Below, piece after piece: positions 34,681 through 43,408 of a stretch of DNA of 64,000 nucleotides. The stretch lies in the NCBI RefSeq assembly GCF_017573465.1, contig NZ_JAGEPF010000021.1, forward strand, positions 1 to 64,000. The letters run 5' to 3'. A program made the translations under genes and the position numbers. Below the pieces are notes generated by a model, which was given only the letters and a program-made list of their open reading frames with translations, did no database searches and was not told the origin of the DNA. Within the stretch, counting starts at the first letter, position 1. The number at the start of each line of letters is the position of its first letter. The DNA comes from Actinomadura violacea. Its GTDB lineage: Bacteria; Actinomycetota; Actinomycetes; Streptosporangiales; Streptosporangiaceae.

Positions 34681-36036
34681 TCACTGCGCGGTCAGCGGAC
34701 CGAGCGCGCCCTGCAGGTCGGCCAGCGCCTGGTCGGCGGTCTTCTTGCCGGTCACCGCGTCGTACACTTCGCCCTGGATCGCGGCGGTGACGTCGCCGTA
34801 CTTCACCGCGACCGGGCGGGGCTTGGCGTTGGTGATGGCCTGCTTGAGCACCGGCAGGTACGGGAACTTCTTCGCCGTCTCCGGGTCGTCGTAGAGCGAG
34901 GCGAGCGTCGGCGCCTGCGAGGTGGCCAGCAGGTTCGCGCGCTGCGACTGCTCGCCGGTCAGGTAGCGGATGAAGTCCAGCGAGGTCGCCTTGTTCTTGG
35001 CGAACGCCGAGACCGCGAGGTTGTGGCCGCCGAGGTTGGCGACGCCGGGCCCGTTCGGGCCGGGCAGCTGCGCGACCGCGAACTTGCCCGCCACCTTCGA
35101 CGAGCCGTCGCCGGAGTTGGCGAGCGCGTACTGGTACGGCCACTGCCGCTGGAACAGCAGCTTGCCGGACTGGAAGTAGCGGCGGCCGCCCTCGGTGTCG
35201 AGGGTGACGGCCTCCTTCGGCAGCCGGCCGTCCTTCTTGGCGTTGACGAGGAACTCCAGGCCCTGCTTGGCCTGCGGCGTGTTCAGCGTCGGCTTGCCGT
35301 CCGCGCCGACGATGGACCCGCCGGCGCTGCCGATCGCCTCGACCGCGCTGATCGTGATGCTCTCGGTCTTGTTGACCTCGGTGAAGAAGCAGTCGACGCC
35401 CTTGCCTTCGGGCAGCTTCTTGACCTTGTCGCAGTCGGACCACATCTCCGCGTACGTCTTCGGGGGCGCGGAGACGCCCGCCTTGCCGAGCAGGTCCTTG
35501 CGGTAGTACAGCATCCCGGCGTCGGACGTGGACGGCACCGCGTACAGGTTGCCGCGGTACTGCCCGGTCGTGACGGTCGCGGGCAGCATCTTCGCCAGGT
35601 CGACCTTGTCCTTGGGCAGCGGCGTCAGCCAGCGGTTGGCGGCGAACTCCGCGGTCCACACCACGTCCAGGTTCAGCACCGAGTACGCGTCGGACCTCGT
35701 CGTCGCGTTCTGGATCATCTGCTGGCGCTGGTCGTTCGGCTCGTCCGGCAGCTCGATGATCCGGACCTGCTCCTTCGGGTGGTCGGTGTTCCAGCCGTCC
35801 ACCTGCTTCTGCAGGTAGCCGGACCGGTCCTTGCCGGTGACGAAGGTGATGGGCCCGCGGCCGGTGAGGCTCGCCGCGGCGGCTCCGCCCTTCGAGGCGC
35901 CCCCGTCGTCCCCGCCGCAGGCGGAGAGGGAGAGCGCGAGGGCGGCGCACAGCAGCGGGCCGGTGACGAGCGGGCGGGTGAGGAGCGGGCGGGTGCCGGG
36001 GGAGACGGGGGCGCCGATCGGGGGGATGCGCCGCAT
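34681..36036 (-). CDS. malE: Maltose/maltodextrin (or trehalose) binding lipoprotein MalE
   Basis: The 451-residue protein has a long signal region with lipobox LSAC near residue 40 and a family 1 solute-binding domain (YYRKDLLGKAGVSAPPKTYAEMW). Operon position and CTTGCAG operators suggest maltose or maltodextrin; sequence also resembles ThuE-type trehalose/maltose proteins. The ATG at 36036 follows AAGGAGGACCCC. No ATPase gene follows the permeases. Confidence 0.86.
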   Translation of the reverse strand: MRRIPPIGAPVSPGTRPLLTRPLVTGPLLCAALALSLSACGGDDGGASKGGAAAASLTGRGPITFVTGKDRSGYLQKQVDGWNTDHPKEQVRIIELPDEPNDQRQQMIQNATTRSDAYSVLNLDVVWTAEFAANRWLTPLPKDKVDLAKMLPATVTTGQYRGNLYAVPSTSDAGMLYYRKDLLGKAGVSAPPKTYAEMWSDCDKVKKLPEGKGVDCFFTEVNKTESITISAVEAIGSAGGSIVGADGKPTLNTPQAKQGLEFLVNAKKDGRLPKEAVTLDTEGGRRYFQSGKLLFQRQWPYQYALANSGDGSSKVAGKFAVAQLPGPNGPGVANLGGHNLAVSAFAKNKATSLDFIRYLTGEQSQRANLLATSQAPTLASLYDDPETAKKFPYLPVLKQAITNAKPRPVAVKYGDVTAAIQGEVYDAVTGKKTADQALADLQGALGPLTAQ

Positions 36037-36118
36037 GGGGTCCTCCTTCGCGGGGGCGCGCGGGACGTCGCCCCGCGGGTCCGGGATTGGGGTGGCTGGA
36101 CCGGGACGTTAGCAACGG

Positions 36119-36186
36119 CTTGCAGTCTCGTAAATAGCTTGCAGAAAGTTTCTGCAAGTCTGTTGCGGACCCGTAACCCCTTGCAG
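36119..36186. promoter_or_regulatory. MalR operator array upstream of malE
   Basis: CTTGCAG occurs at 36119-36125, 36138-36144 and 36180-36186, and its complement CTGCAAG at 36152-36158. The middle pair forms a perfect 10+1+10 palindrome (36138-36158). This arrangement is what is known for MalR-controlled malE promoters in Streptomyces. Confidence 0.8.
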
Positions 36187-36202
36187 GAGCGGGGCAAACC
36201 CG

Positions 36203-36928
36203 GTGGCGCGCCGGCGGCCTCTGCGCCAGGCTTCCGTCGTGACCTCCGAAGACCTCCGGCTCGTCCGCGACCACACCGTGCTGTCGGTCGTCACCGGCTC
36301 GCGCGCGTACGGCCTGGCGACCGGGGACAGCGACACCGACCGGCGCGGCGTGTTCGTCGCGCCCGCCCCGCTGTTCTGGCGTTTCAGCAAGCCGCCGACC
36401 CACCTGGACGGGCCGCTGCCCGAGCAGTTCTCCTGGGAGTTCGAGCGGTTCTGCGAGCTGGCGCTGGCCGCGAACCCGACCGTCCTGGAGTGCCTCTGGT
36501 CGCCGATCGTCGAGACCGTCACGCCGGTCGGGGAGGAGCTGCTGGCCGTCCGGGACGCGTTCCTGTCCCGGCACGCGCACCGCACCTTCCTGCGCTACGC
36601 CGACGCCCAGTTCCGCAAGCTGCAAGGCGACTTGCGCAACCGCGGCGAGCCGAAGTGGAAGCACGTCATGCACCTGCTGCGGCTGCTGGTGAGCGGCGAG
36701 CACCTGGTCCGGACGGGCGAGCCGCTGGTGGACGTCGGCGCCCTGCGCGACCGGCTCCTCGCCGTCCGGCGCGGCGAGACCGGCTGGGAGGAGATCGAGC
36801 GCTGGCGCGCGTCCCTCACGGCCGACCTCGACGGCGCCCTGGAGAGCAGCCCGCTGCCCGCCGAGCCCGACCGCGACCGTATCGAGAACCTGCTGACCTC
36901 CGTCCGCCGCAGGAGCGTGAACTGGTGA
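36203..36928 (+). CDS. RlaP-like predicted nucleotidyltransferase (PF10127 type), copy 1
   Basis: The 241-residue protein has the polymerase-beta nucleotidyltransferase signature GSRAYGLATGDSDTDRRG, with the metal-binding DxD, and a helical C-terminal part. This form resembles RlaP, a family associated with RNA repair neighbourhoods. No RNA ligase or kinase is next to it. The GTG at 36203 gives the longest product; a GTG at 36239 (VTSEDLRLV) is an equally plausible start, since neither has a strong ribosome binding site. It is co-directional and coupled with a second nucleotidyltransferase. Confidence 0.72.
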   Translation: MARRRPLRQASVVTSEDLRLVRDHTVLSVVTGSRAYGLATGDSDTDRRGVFVAPAPLFWRFSKPPTHLDGPLPEQFSWEFERFCELALAANPTVLECLWSPIVETVTPVGEELLAVRDAFLSRHAHRTFLRYADAQFRKLQGDLRNRGEPKWKHVMHLLRLLVSGEHLVRTGEPLVDVGALRDRLLAVRRGETGWEEIERWRASLTADLDGALESSPLPAEPDRDRIENLLTSVRRRSVNW

Positions 36929-37671
36929 AACTCCCCGAAGGCATGCTCGACGCCCTCGCCGCCGACCACCCGTACCCGCGGGCGTTCGTCACGGTCAGCG
37001 GCGCCCACCTGTACGGCTTCCCCTCGCAGGACTCCGACGTCGACCTGCGCGGCGTCCACCTGCTGCCGCTGGAGGAGATCGTCGGCCTGGAGACGGGCGA
37101 GGAGACCGTCACGCTCATGTGGGACCACGCGGGGGTGGAGGCCGACGTGGTCACCCACGACCTCGCGAAGTTCTGCGCGCTGCTGCTGCGGCGCAACGGC
37201 TACGTGCTGGAGCAGGTGCTGTCCCCGCTGGTCGTCGCGACGTCGCCGCTGCACGAGGAGCTGGTGGCGCTGACGCCGGGGCTGTTCACGTCCAACCACG
37301 CGCACCACTACCTCGGTTTCGCGCGCTCGCAGTGGGCGCTGTTCGAGAAGACGGGCGAGCTGAAGCCGCTGCTCTACACGTTCCGGGTGCTGCTCACCGG
37401 CATCCACCTGATGCGGGAGGCGGAGCTCCAGGCGGATCTGACCCGCCTGACCGGATACGGCCCCGCCTACCTGCCGGACCTGGTCGAGGCGAAGCGGGCC
37501 GCCGAGCACGGCCTGCTCCCGCCGGACGCCCCGTCCGCGGAGGTTCTGCGGGCGGACGTCGCCGCGCTCACGGCCCGGCTCGAGGACGAGCGGGAGCGCA
37601 GCGCCCTGCCCGAGCAGCCGGCGGCGCGGCGTGCCCTGCACGAACTCGTCGTCCGCGCGCGAATCGGCTGA
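36925..37671 (+). CDS. RlaP-like predicted nucleotidyltransferase, copy 2
   Basis: The 248-residue protein carries SGAHLYGFPSQDSDVDLRG, a second nucleotidyltransferase signature, and AHHYLGFARSQW plus a C-terminal helical region that fit the RlaP family. The GTG at 36925 overlaps the preceding stop and follows AGGAG. The two products are diverged from each other, so they may act as a heteromeric pair. Substrate and product are unknown. Its relation to the cyclohydrolase operon starting at 37792 is uncertain. Confidence 0.72.
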   Translation: MKLPEGMLDALAADHPYPRAFVTVSGAHLYGFPSQDSDVDLRGVHLLPLEEIVGLETGEETVTLMWDHAGVEADVVTHDLAKFCALLLRRNGYVLEQVLSPLVVATSPLHEELVALTPGLFTSNHAHHYLGFARSQWALFEKTGELKPLLYTFRVLLTGIHLMREAELQADLTRLTGYGPAYLPDLVEAKRAAEHGLLPPDAPSAEVLRADVAALTARLEDERERSALPEQPAARRALHELVVRARIG

Positions 37672-37748
37672 ACCCTCGGGTACCTCCTCTGCGTGCCAGT
37701 CGGTGTGACGGCCCGGAAATTTCGTTCAGAGTTTGAATGATTCACGGG

Positions 37749-37754
37749 TAGATT
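37749..37754 (+). promoter_or_regulatory. Candidate -10 element of the cyclohydrolase operon
   Basis: TAGATT lies 43 bases before the ATG at 37792, in an AT-richer stretch (37720-37755). A weak -35-like TTCAGA is 18 bases upstream. It would be the only promoter of the seven-gene operon that I can see. Confidence 0.35.
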
Positions 37755-37791
37755 GATCGCCGGGGCATGATCACGAGCCGAGGAGGGGAAG

Positions 37792-38457
37792 ATGCACGAG
37801 CAGGGCATCGACCGCGACGACATCGCGGAGGCGGACCTGAGAACGCGGAGCGGCACGTTCCGCGCCGTGGCGTTCCGGGACCCGGTCGACGGCAACGAGC
37901 ACATGGCGCTCGTCCGGGGCGACGTCGCGGGCCGCCCGCGCGTCCTGGTCCGGATGCACTCCGAGTGCATGACCGGCGACATCTTCGGCGCCACCCGGTG
38001 CGAGTGCGGCGACCAGCTGCGCGCGTCCATGGACGCGGTCGTCCGCGAGGGCGCCGGCGTCCTGGTCTACCTGCGCGGCCACGAGGGCCGGGGGATCGGG
38101 CTGGTCGCCAAGGTGCGCACGCACGTCCTGCAGGACCAGGGGCTCGACACCGTCGACTCGGCGACCGCGATCGGGCTGCCGGTCGACACCCGCGACTACG
38201 GCCCCGCCGCGCGGGTCCTGCGGTACCTCGGCGTCGGATCGGTGCGGCTGCTGTCCAACAACCCGGCGAAGGTCAGCGCGCTGCGGTCCTACGGCATCGA
38301 CGTCGCCGCCCGGGTCCCCCTCCTCGTCCCGGTCAGCGACGACAACCTCCGCTACCTGACCGCCAAGCGCGACCGCCTCGGCCACGACCTGCCGCAGCTG
38401 GACGACGTGCTGCCCGCGAAGGCGGCCCGCGCGGACGCCGGCGAGGCGCGCCGATGA
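37792..38457 (+). CDS. GTP cyclohydrolase II-like protein with a changed product-determining residue
   Basis: The 221-residue protein has the RibA core: zinc cysteines in HSECMTGDIFGATRCECG (Cys59, Cys70, Cys72), RGHEGRGIGL and LLSNNPAKV. Where E. coli RibA has Tyr105 (KIRAYALQDQ), this protein reads KVRTHVLQDQ, so the position is His111. In S. coelicolor SCO6655 a non-Tyr residue (Met) at this place gives the formylamino product FAPy instead of the deformylated one, as I recall. This protein may therefore be a FAPy-forming enzyme rather than a riboflavin enzyme; no other rib genes are near. The ATG at 37792 follows GAGGAGGGGAAG. Confidence 0.85.
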   Translation: MHEQGIDRDDIAEADLRTRSGTFRAVAFRDPVDGNEHMALVRGDVAGRPRVLVRMHSECMTGDIFGATRCECGDQLRASMDAVVREGAGVLVYLRGHEGRGIGLVAKVRTHVLQDQGLDTVDSATAIGLPVDTRDYGPAARVLRYLGVGSVRLLSNNPAKVSALRSYGIDVAARVPLLVPVSDDNLRYLTAKRDRLGHDLPQLDDVLPAKAARADAGEARR

Positions 38458-39233
38458 CGCGGCCGATGGCGGTGTCCCGCCCGCTGCTGCGGACGGGGTG
38501 GCGCGGGCCCGCGGCGTGGCGGACGTGGGAGCTGGCCGGCGCCGCGTTCGTGCAGGTGGGCGCCGTGGCGGTACTGCGGCCGGGCGCGGTGGGGCTCGCC
38601 GTCGGGGTCGGCTACGCGATCGCCGCCTGGAGCGTCCTGGAGTTCGCGTTCCGGGGGCGGCGCGCCCTCGGCCCCGCCGACCACGTCACGCTCGCGCGGG
38701 TCGTCCTCGTGGGCTGCGTCGCGGCGCTCGTCGCGGGACGTCTCGCGCACGGCGGGCCGGTCGCGGTCCTGGTCGCGCTCGCGGCCGTCGCGCTCGTCCT
38801 CGACGGGGTGGACGGACGGGTCGCGCGGCGCACCGGGACGTCCTCCGACCTCGGCGCGCGGTTCGACATGGAGGCCGACGCGCTGCTGATCCTGGTGCTG
38901 TCGGTGCAGGTCGCGACGGTGACCGGGCTGTGGGCGCTGGCGATCGGGACGATGCGGTACGCGTTCGTCGCGGCGTCGTGGGCGGCGCCGTGGCTGCGCG
39001 CGCCGCTGCCGCCGAGCTTCGCGCGCAAGGCGGTCGCGGTCGTGCAGGGCGTCGTGCTGACGGCCGCCGCGTCGGGGCTCGTCCCCTTCGCGTGGGCGCT
39101 CGTCGCGGCGGCGCTGGCGCTGCTGGCGTGGTCGTTCGGACGGGACGTGCTGGCCCTGGGCCTGCGCCACCGGCGGGAGAGGGGGGTTCGTGGAGCTCAG
39201 CGCGCGCGCGTTCTGGATCCGGTCGCCCGGTGA
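38454..39233 (+). CDS. CDP-alcohol phosphatidyltransferase family membrane protein
   Basis: The 259-residue protein has about six membrane helices and the complete CDP-alcohol phosphotransferase motif D-x2-DG-x2-AR-x8-G-x3-D-x3-D (Asp117, Asp120, Ala-Arg 124-125, Gly134, Asp138, Asp142). It would transfer a phosphoalcohol from a CDP-linked donor to another alcohol at the membrane. The acceptor is unknown. The ATG overlaps the cyclohydrolase stop, and its 3' end overlaps the next gene by 44 bases. Confidence 0.85.
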   Translation: MTRPMAVSRPLLRTGWRGPAAWRTWELAGAAFVQVGAVAVLRPGAVGLAVGVGYAIAAWSVLEFAFRGRRALGPADHVTLARVVLVGCVAALVAGRLAHGGPVAVLVALAAVALVLDGVDGRVARRTGTSSDLGARFDMEADALLILVLSVQVATVTGLWALAIGTMRYAFVAASWAAPWLRAPLPPSFARKAVAVVQGVVLTAAASGLVPFAWALVAAALALLAWSFGRDVLALGLRHRRERGVRGAQRARVLDPVAR

Positions 39234-40170
39234 GGCGGAGATCCGCCCGGTGGAGCTGGCGGAGCCGGGGCCCGGCGAGGTCGTCGTCCGGACGGTGTTC
39301 TCCGGCGTCAGCCGGGGGACCGAGGCGCTGGTGTTCCGCGGCGGCGTCCCGGAGAACCAGTACGCGGTGATGCGGGCGCCGTTCCAGGACGGCGCGTTCC
39401 CCGGCCCGGTCAAGTACGGGTACCTGAACGTCGGGGTCGTCGAGCACGGCCCGCCGGAGCTGGCCGGGCGGCACGTGTTCTGCCTCTACCCGCACCAGAC
39501 CCGGTACGTGGTCCCGGAGCCGGCCGTCGTGCCGGTGCCGGACGGCGTCCCGCCCGAGCGGGCGGTCCTCGCCGGGACCGTGGAGACCGCCGTGAACGCG
39601 CTGTGGGACGCGGCGCCGCTGGTCGGCGACCGGATCGCGGTCGTCGGTGCGGGAATGGTCGGCTGCTCGGTCGCGGGCGTCCTCGCGGGACTGCCCGGCT
39701 GCGACGTCCAGCTCGTCGACGTCGACCCGGCGCGGGCCGAGACGGCGCGCGCGCTCGGCGTGGAGTTCGCGCTGCCCGGCGACGCCGAGGGCGGCCGCGA
39801 CCTGGTCTTCCACGCCAGCGCCACGGAGGACGGGCTGGCCCGGTCGCTGGAGCTGCTCGCGCCCGAGGGCGAGGTGATCGAGCTGAGCTGGTACGGCGAC
39901 CGGAAGGTGAGCGTCCCGCTCGGCGAGTTCTTCCACTCGCGCCGGCTCGCCGTCCGCGCCAGCCAGGTCGGCATGGTCGCCCCCGCCCGGCGGCCGCGGC
40001 GCTCGTTCGGCGACCGGCTCGCGCTCGCGCTGCGGCTGCTGGCCGCCCCGGCTTTCGGCGCACTGATCACGGGGAACAGCCCCTTCGAGGAGCTTCCCCA
40101 GGTCATGGCCCGCCTGTCGGGCGGGGAGGCGCCCGCGCTCTGCCACCGGATCGACTACCCGCAGGACTAG
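39190..40170 (+). CDS. Medium-chain dehydrogenase/reductase without catalytic zinc cysteine
   Basis: The 326-residue protein has the MDR GroES-like domain ([17 protein letters not shown]) and a Rossmann domain with [15 protein letters not shown]. The usual zinc-binding cysteine is Ser in SGVSRGTE, so it is probably zinc-independent. It is similar to BchC-like and other MDR members that act on large rings or sugars, but the substrate is unknown. The GTG at 39190 follows GAGAGGGGGG and lies inside the end of the preceding gene. Confidence 0.82.
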   Translation: MELSARAFWIRSPGEAEIRPVELAEPGPGEVVVRTVFSGVSRGTEALVFRGGVPENQYAVMRAPFQDGAFPGPVKYGYLNVGVVEHGPPELAGRHVFCLYPHQTRYVVPEPAVVPVPDGVPPERAVLAGTVETAVNALWDAAPLVGDRIAVVGAGMVGCSVAGVLAGLPGCDVQLVDVDPARAETARALGVEFALPGDAEGGRDLVFHASATEDGLARSLELLAPEGEVIELSWYGDRKVSVPLGEFFHSRRLAVRASQVGMVAPARRPRRSFGDRLALALRLLAAPAFGALITGNSPFEELPQVMARLSGGEAPALCHRIDYPQD

Positions 40171-40172
40171 CA

Positions 40173-40193
40173 CGCGCCGGAACGCCCGGCGCG
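40173..40193 (+). promoter_or_regulatory. Hairpin between MDR and PTPS-fold genes
   Basis: CGCGCCGG and CCGGCGCG form a perfect 8-bp stem around AACGC in the only gap (43 bases) inside the operon. It could be an attenuator or RNA-processing site. Confidence 0.45.
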
Positions 40194-40213
40194 CACAGGA
40201 ACAGGGAGGGCCT

Positions 40214-40612
40214 TTGTTCGGCATCACCGTCCGCGACCACTTCATGGTCGCGCACAGCTTCCGCGGCGAGGTCTTCGGCCCGGCGCGGCGGCTGCACGGC
40301 GCCACCTTCGTCGTGGACGCGACGTTCCGCCGCGCGGAACTCGACGCCGACAACATCGTGGTCGACATCGGGCTCGCCACCCGCGAGCTCGGCGAGGTGC
40401 TGCAAGAGCTGAACTACCGCAACCTGGACGACGAACCCGAGTTCGCCGGCGTCAACACGACCACGGAGTACCTCGCGAAGGTCGTCGCCGACCGGCTCGC
40501 CGCCCGGATCCACGCCGGGACCATGGGGGAGAGCGCGCGCGGGCTGTCCGCGATCGAGGTGACGCTGCGCGAATCGCATGTCGCCTGGGCGAGTTACGAG
40601 CGCGGGCTATGA
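40214..40612 (+). CDS. Degenerate 6-pyruvoyltetrahydropterin synthase / QueD-fold protein
   Basis: The 132-residue protein is a T-fold PTPS/QueD homologue. His14 and His28 (AHSF, RRLHGA) match two zinc ligands, but the third is Ala30. The catalytic Cys is replaced by Ala24 and the Asp-His pair by Asn67-Tyr68. The pterin-anchoring Glu is kept (LRES, Glu120). It should therefore bind a pterin-like molecule without doing the PTPS reaction, as reported from memory for S. coelicolor SCO6650. The TTG start at 40214 follows AGGGAGGG. Confidence 0.8.
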   Translation: MFGITVRDHFMVAHSFRGEVFGPARRLHGATFVVDATFRRAELDADNIVVDIGLATRELGEVLQELNYRNLDDEPEFAGVNTTTEYLAKVVADRLAARIHAGTMGESARGLSAIEVTLRESHVAWASYERGL

Positions 40613-41691
40613 CCGCACTCCACTTCGTCGTCCCCGCCGGCATCGACGACCCGGACGTCCCGAGCGGCGGGAACGTCTACGACCGGCGGCTCTGCCGGGC
40701 GCTCGCCGGCGAGGGGCGGCGCGTCCACGAGATCGCCGCGCCGGGCGACTGGCCGCGCCCGGACGCCGGGGCCCGCGCGCGCCTCGGCCGGTCCCTCGCC
40801 GACCTGCCCGACGGAGCCGTCGTGCTGCTGGACGGACTCGTCGCGTGCGGCGTCCCGGACGTCGTCGTGCCGCACGCGTCCCGGCTGCGGCTCGCCGTCC
40901 TCGTGCACATGCCGCTCGTCGACGAGGGCGACGCCCGCCTCGACGCCCTCGAGCGCGCCACGCTGCACGCCGCCGCCGCGGTCGTCGCGACCGGCCAGTG
41001 GGCGATGAAACGCCTGATCAGGCACCATGGCCTCGACCCCGCCCGGGTCCACGCGGTGCCGCCCGGCACCGATCCCGCGCCGCTCGCCCGCGGCACCGAC
41101 GGCGCGTCCCGGCTGCTGTGCGTGGCGTCGGTGACCCCGCGCAAGGGGCACGACGTCCTCGCCGAGGCCCTCGCCCGCACCGCCGACCTGCCCTGGACCT
41201 GCGTCTGCGCCGGATCCCCGACCCGCGACCCCGGCCACGCCGCGCGCGTGCGCGGCCTCCTCGACCGGCACGGCCTCCTCGACCGGCACGGGCTCACCGG
41301 CCGCGTCGACCTCGCCGGCCCCCTCACCGGACCCGCCCTCGACGCCGCCTACGACGCCGCCGACCTCGCCGTCCTGCCCACCCGCTCGGAGACCTACGGC
41401 ATGGTCGTCACCGAGGCCCTCGCCCGCGGCACCCCCGTCCTGACCAGCGACACCGACGGCGTCCCCGAAGCCCTCGGGCGCGCCCCGGACGGCACCGCCC
41501 CCGGCCTGCTCGTCCCCCCGGACGACCCCGCCGCGCTCGCCGCGGCCCTGCGCCGCTGGCTGCTGGACCCCGGCCTGCGCGACCGCCTGCGCACCGCCGC
41601 CCGGCAGCGGCGCGGCGCACTGGCCGGCTGGGACGACACGTCCCGCCGGATGGCCGCCGTCCTGGACGGACTGCTCGAGGAGACACGATGA
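40609..41691 (+). CDS. Glycosyltransferase family 4-like protein
   Basis: The 360-residue protein is a GT-B retaining glycosyltransferase: N-terminal Rossmann half ([24 protein letters not shown]), the donor-site segment [13 protein letters not shown], and the nucleotide-sugar motif [21 protein letters not shown] with the conserved E-x7-E. The ATG overlaps the previous stop. The sequence repeats LLDRHG at residues about 218-230, a small duplication. Acceptor unknown; it may glycosylate a lipid or pterin-like intermediate. Confidence 0.85.
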   Translation: MTALHFVVPAGIDDPDVPSGGNVYDRRLCRALAGEGRRVHEIAAPGDWPRPDAGARARLGRSLADLPDGAVVLLDGLVACGVPDVVVPHASRLRLAVLVHMPLVDEGDARLDALERATLHAAAAVVATGQWAMKRLIRHHGLDPARVHAVPPGTDPAPLARGTDGASRLLCVASVTPRKGHDVLAEALARTADLPWTCVCAGSPTRDPGHAARVRGLLDRHGLLDRHGLTGRVDLAGPLTGPALDAAYDAADLAVLPTRSETYGMVVTEALARGTPVLTSDTDGVPEALGRAPDGTAPGLLVPPDDPAALAAALRRWLLDPGLRDRLRTAARQRRGALAGWDDTSRRMAAVLDGLLEETR

Positions 41692-42485
41692 CCGGTTTCG
41701 CCCCGACCTGGCTGGCGCTGCGCGAGGAGGCCGACGCCGCCGCCCGCGCCGGCGAGCTGCTCGCCCCGCTGCGGGCCCGCCTGCCGGCCGGGCGGACCCT
41801 CGTCGTCTGGGACCTCGGCTGCGGCACCGGCGCGCTCGGCCGCTGGCTCGCCCCGCGCCTGCCCGGCCCCCAGCACTGGGTCCTGCACGACAACGACCCC
41901 GCGCTGCTGGAGGAGGCCCGCGCGAACACCTACCGCACCGCCGACGGCACGCCCGCCACCCTCGAGACCCGCGAGGGCGACCTCGCCGGCCTGCACGCCG
42001 CCGACCTCGTCGGCGCGTCCCTCGTCACCGCGTCCGCGCTGCTGGACGTCCTCACCGCCCGGCAGGTCGACGGCATCGCCGCCGCCGCGGGCTGCCCCGC
42101 GCTGCTCACCCTCACGGTCGCCGGACGCGTCCGGATCGTCCCGGCCGACCCGCTCGACGCCGAGATCGGCGCCGCGTTCGACGCCCACCAGCGGCGGGAC
42201 GGGCTGCTCGGCCCGGACGCCCCCGGCGCCGCCGCGGAGGCGTTCCGGCGCCGCGGCGCGACCGTCCAGACCCGTCCCAGCCCGTGGCGGCTCGGCCCGG
42301 ACCGCGCCGAGCTCACCGCCGAGTGGCTGCGCGGCTGGGTCGGCGCGGCCGTCGAGCAGCGCCCCGACCTCGCCGAACCCGCCGCCGAGTACCTGCGCCG
42401 CCGGCTCGCCGAGTGCGACGCCGGGCGGCTCACCGCCGAAGTCCACCACATCGACCTGCTCGCACTCCCCGGGGGACCATCGTGA
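41688..42485 (+). CDS. SAM-dependent methyltransferase
   Basis: The 265-residue protein has the class I SAM fold with motif I DLGCGTGALGRWLAP, the acidic loop HDNDPALLEEA, and a C-terminal half rich in Ala/Arg (AELTAEWLRGWV). The substrate is not indicated. It is coupled to the GT4 gene (ATG over the stop) and to the membrane protein downstream. Confidence 0.85.
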   Translation: MTGFAPTWLALREEADAAARAGELLAPLRARLPAGRTLVVWDLGCGTGALGRWLAPRLPGPQHWVLHDNDPALLEEARANTYRTADGTPATLETREGDLAGLHAADLVGASLVTASALLDVLTARQVDGIAAAAGCPALLTLTVAGRVRIVPADPLDAEIGAAFDAHQRRDGLLGPDAPGAAAEAFRRRGATVQTRPSPWRLGPDRAELTAEWLRGWVGAAVEQRPDLAEPAAEYLRRRLAECDAGRLTAEVHHIDLLALPGGPS

Positions 42486-43408
42486 AGTTCCGGCCCTGGC
42501 TGCGCGTCGCCGCGGCCCTGGCGATCCTCGCCGGCCTGCTGTGGTGGCACAGCACGTCCGCGTTCGTGGCCGCGCTGAAGGCGGTCGACGGGCCGTCCGT
42601 CGCGGCCGCGCTCGCCGTCGGCCTGCTCACCACCGTCTGCGCCGCCGCGCGCTGGAGCGTGATCGCCCGCCGCCTCGGCCTCCCGCTGCCGCTCGCCGGC
42701 GCGGTCGCCTCCTACTACCGGGCGGTGTTCCTCAACGCCGTGCTGCCCGCCGGCGTCCTCGGCGACGTGCACCGCGCCGTCAGCCACGGCCACCGCTCCG
42801 GGGACATGGGACGGGGCGTCCGCGCGGTCGTCTTCGAACGCGCCGCCGGGCAGATCGTGCTCGTGCTCGCGTGCCTGGCCGTGCTGCCCGCCCGCCCGGC
42901 CCTGCTGGCGTCGCTCACGCCCGCGCTGATCCCGGCCGCGCTGGTGCTGAGCGTCCTGCTCGCGCTCGCCCGCTGGCGGCACCGGGCCGTCGCCGCCGCG
43001 TTCGCGGAGGCCCGCGGCGTCCTCCCGGCCTGGCCCGCGATCGGAGCGCTGTCGGCCCTGGCCCTCGCCGGGCACCTCGCGCTGTTCGTCGTCGCCGCGC
43101 GCGCCGCCGGCTCCCACGCGCCCCTCATCGAGCTGCTGCCGCTCCTGCTGCTGGCGCTGCTGGTCATGGGCCTGCCGGTCAACGTCGGCGGCTGGGGGCC
43201 GCGCGAGGCCGTGACCGCCCTCGCGTTCGGCGCCGCCGGCCTAGGCTCGGCCGAGGGCCTCACCATCTCCGTCGTCTACGGGGTGCTGACCTTCGTCGCC
43301 GCCCTGCCCGGCGCCCTCGCCCTGCTCGTCCAGCACCGCGAGGCAGGGCCCGAACGCCCGGACGAGGCTCGCGAGCGCGTCCCGGCCCTTGCCGGCCGAG
43401 GCCAGTGA
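42482..43408 (+). CDS. LPG synthase-type integral membrane protein (UPF0104 family)
   Basis: The 308-residue protein has about eight hydrophobic segments and the family motifs (SYYRAVFLNAVLPAGVLGDVHRA; LPVNVGGWGPREAVTALAFG), like the lipid-flippase part of MprF and AglD-type proteins. It probably moves or modifies a lipid-linked product of the operon. The GTG at 42482 overlaps the methyltransferase stop. Its last 168 bases overlap the convergent creatininase gene. Confidence 0.83.
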   Translation: MKFRPWLRVAAALAILAGLLWWHSTSAFVAALKAVDGPSVAAALAVGLLTTVCAAARWSVIARRLGLPLPLAGAVASYYRAVFLNAVLPAGVLGDVHRAVSHGHRSGDMGRGVRAVVFERAAGQIVLVLACLAVLPARPALLASLTPALIPAALVLSVLLALARWRHRAVAAAFAEARGVLPAWPAIGALSALALAGHLALFVVAARAAGSHAPLIELLPLLLLALLVMGLPVNVGGWGPREAVTALAFGAAGLGSAEGLTISVVYGVLTFVAALPGALALLVQHREAGPERPDEARERVPALAGRGQ

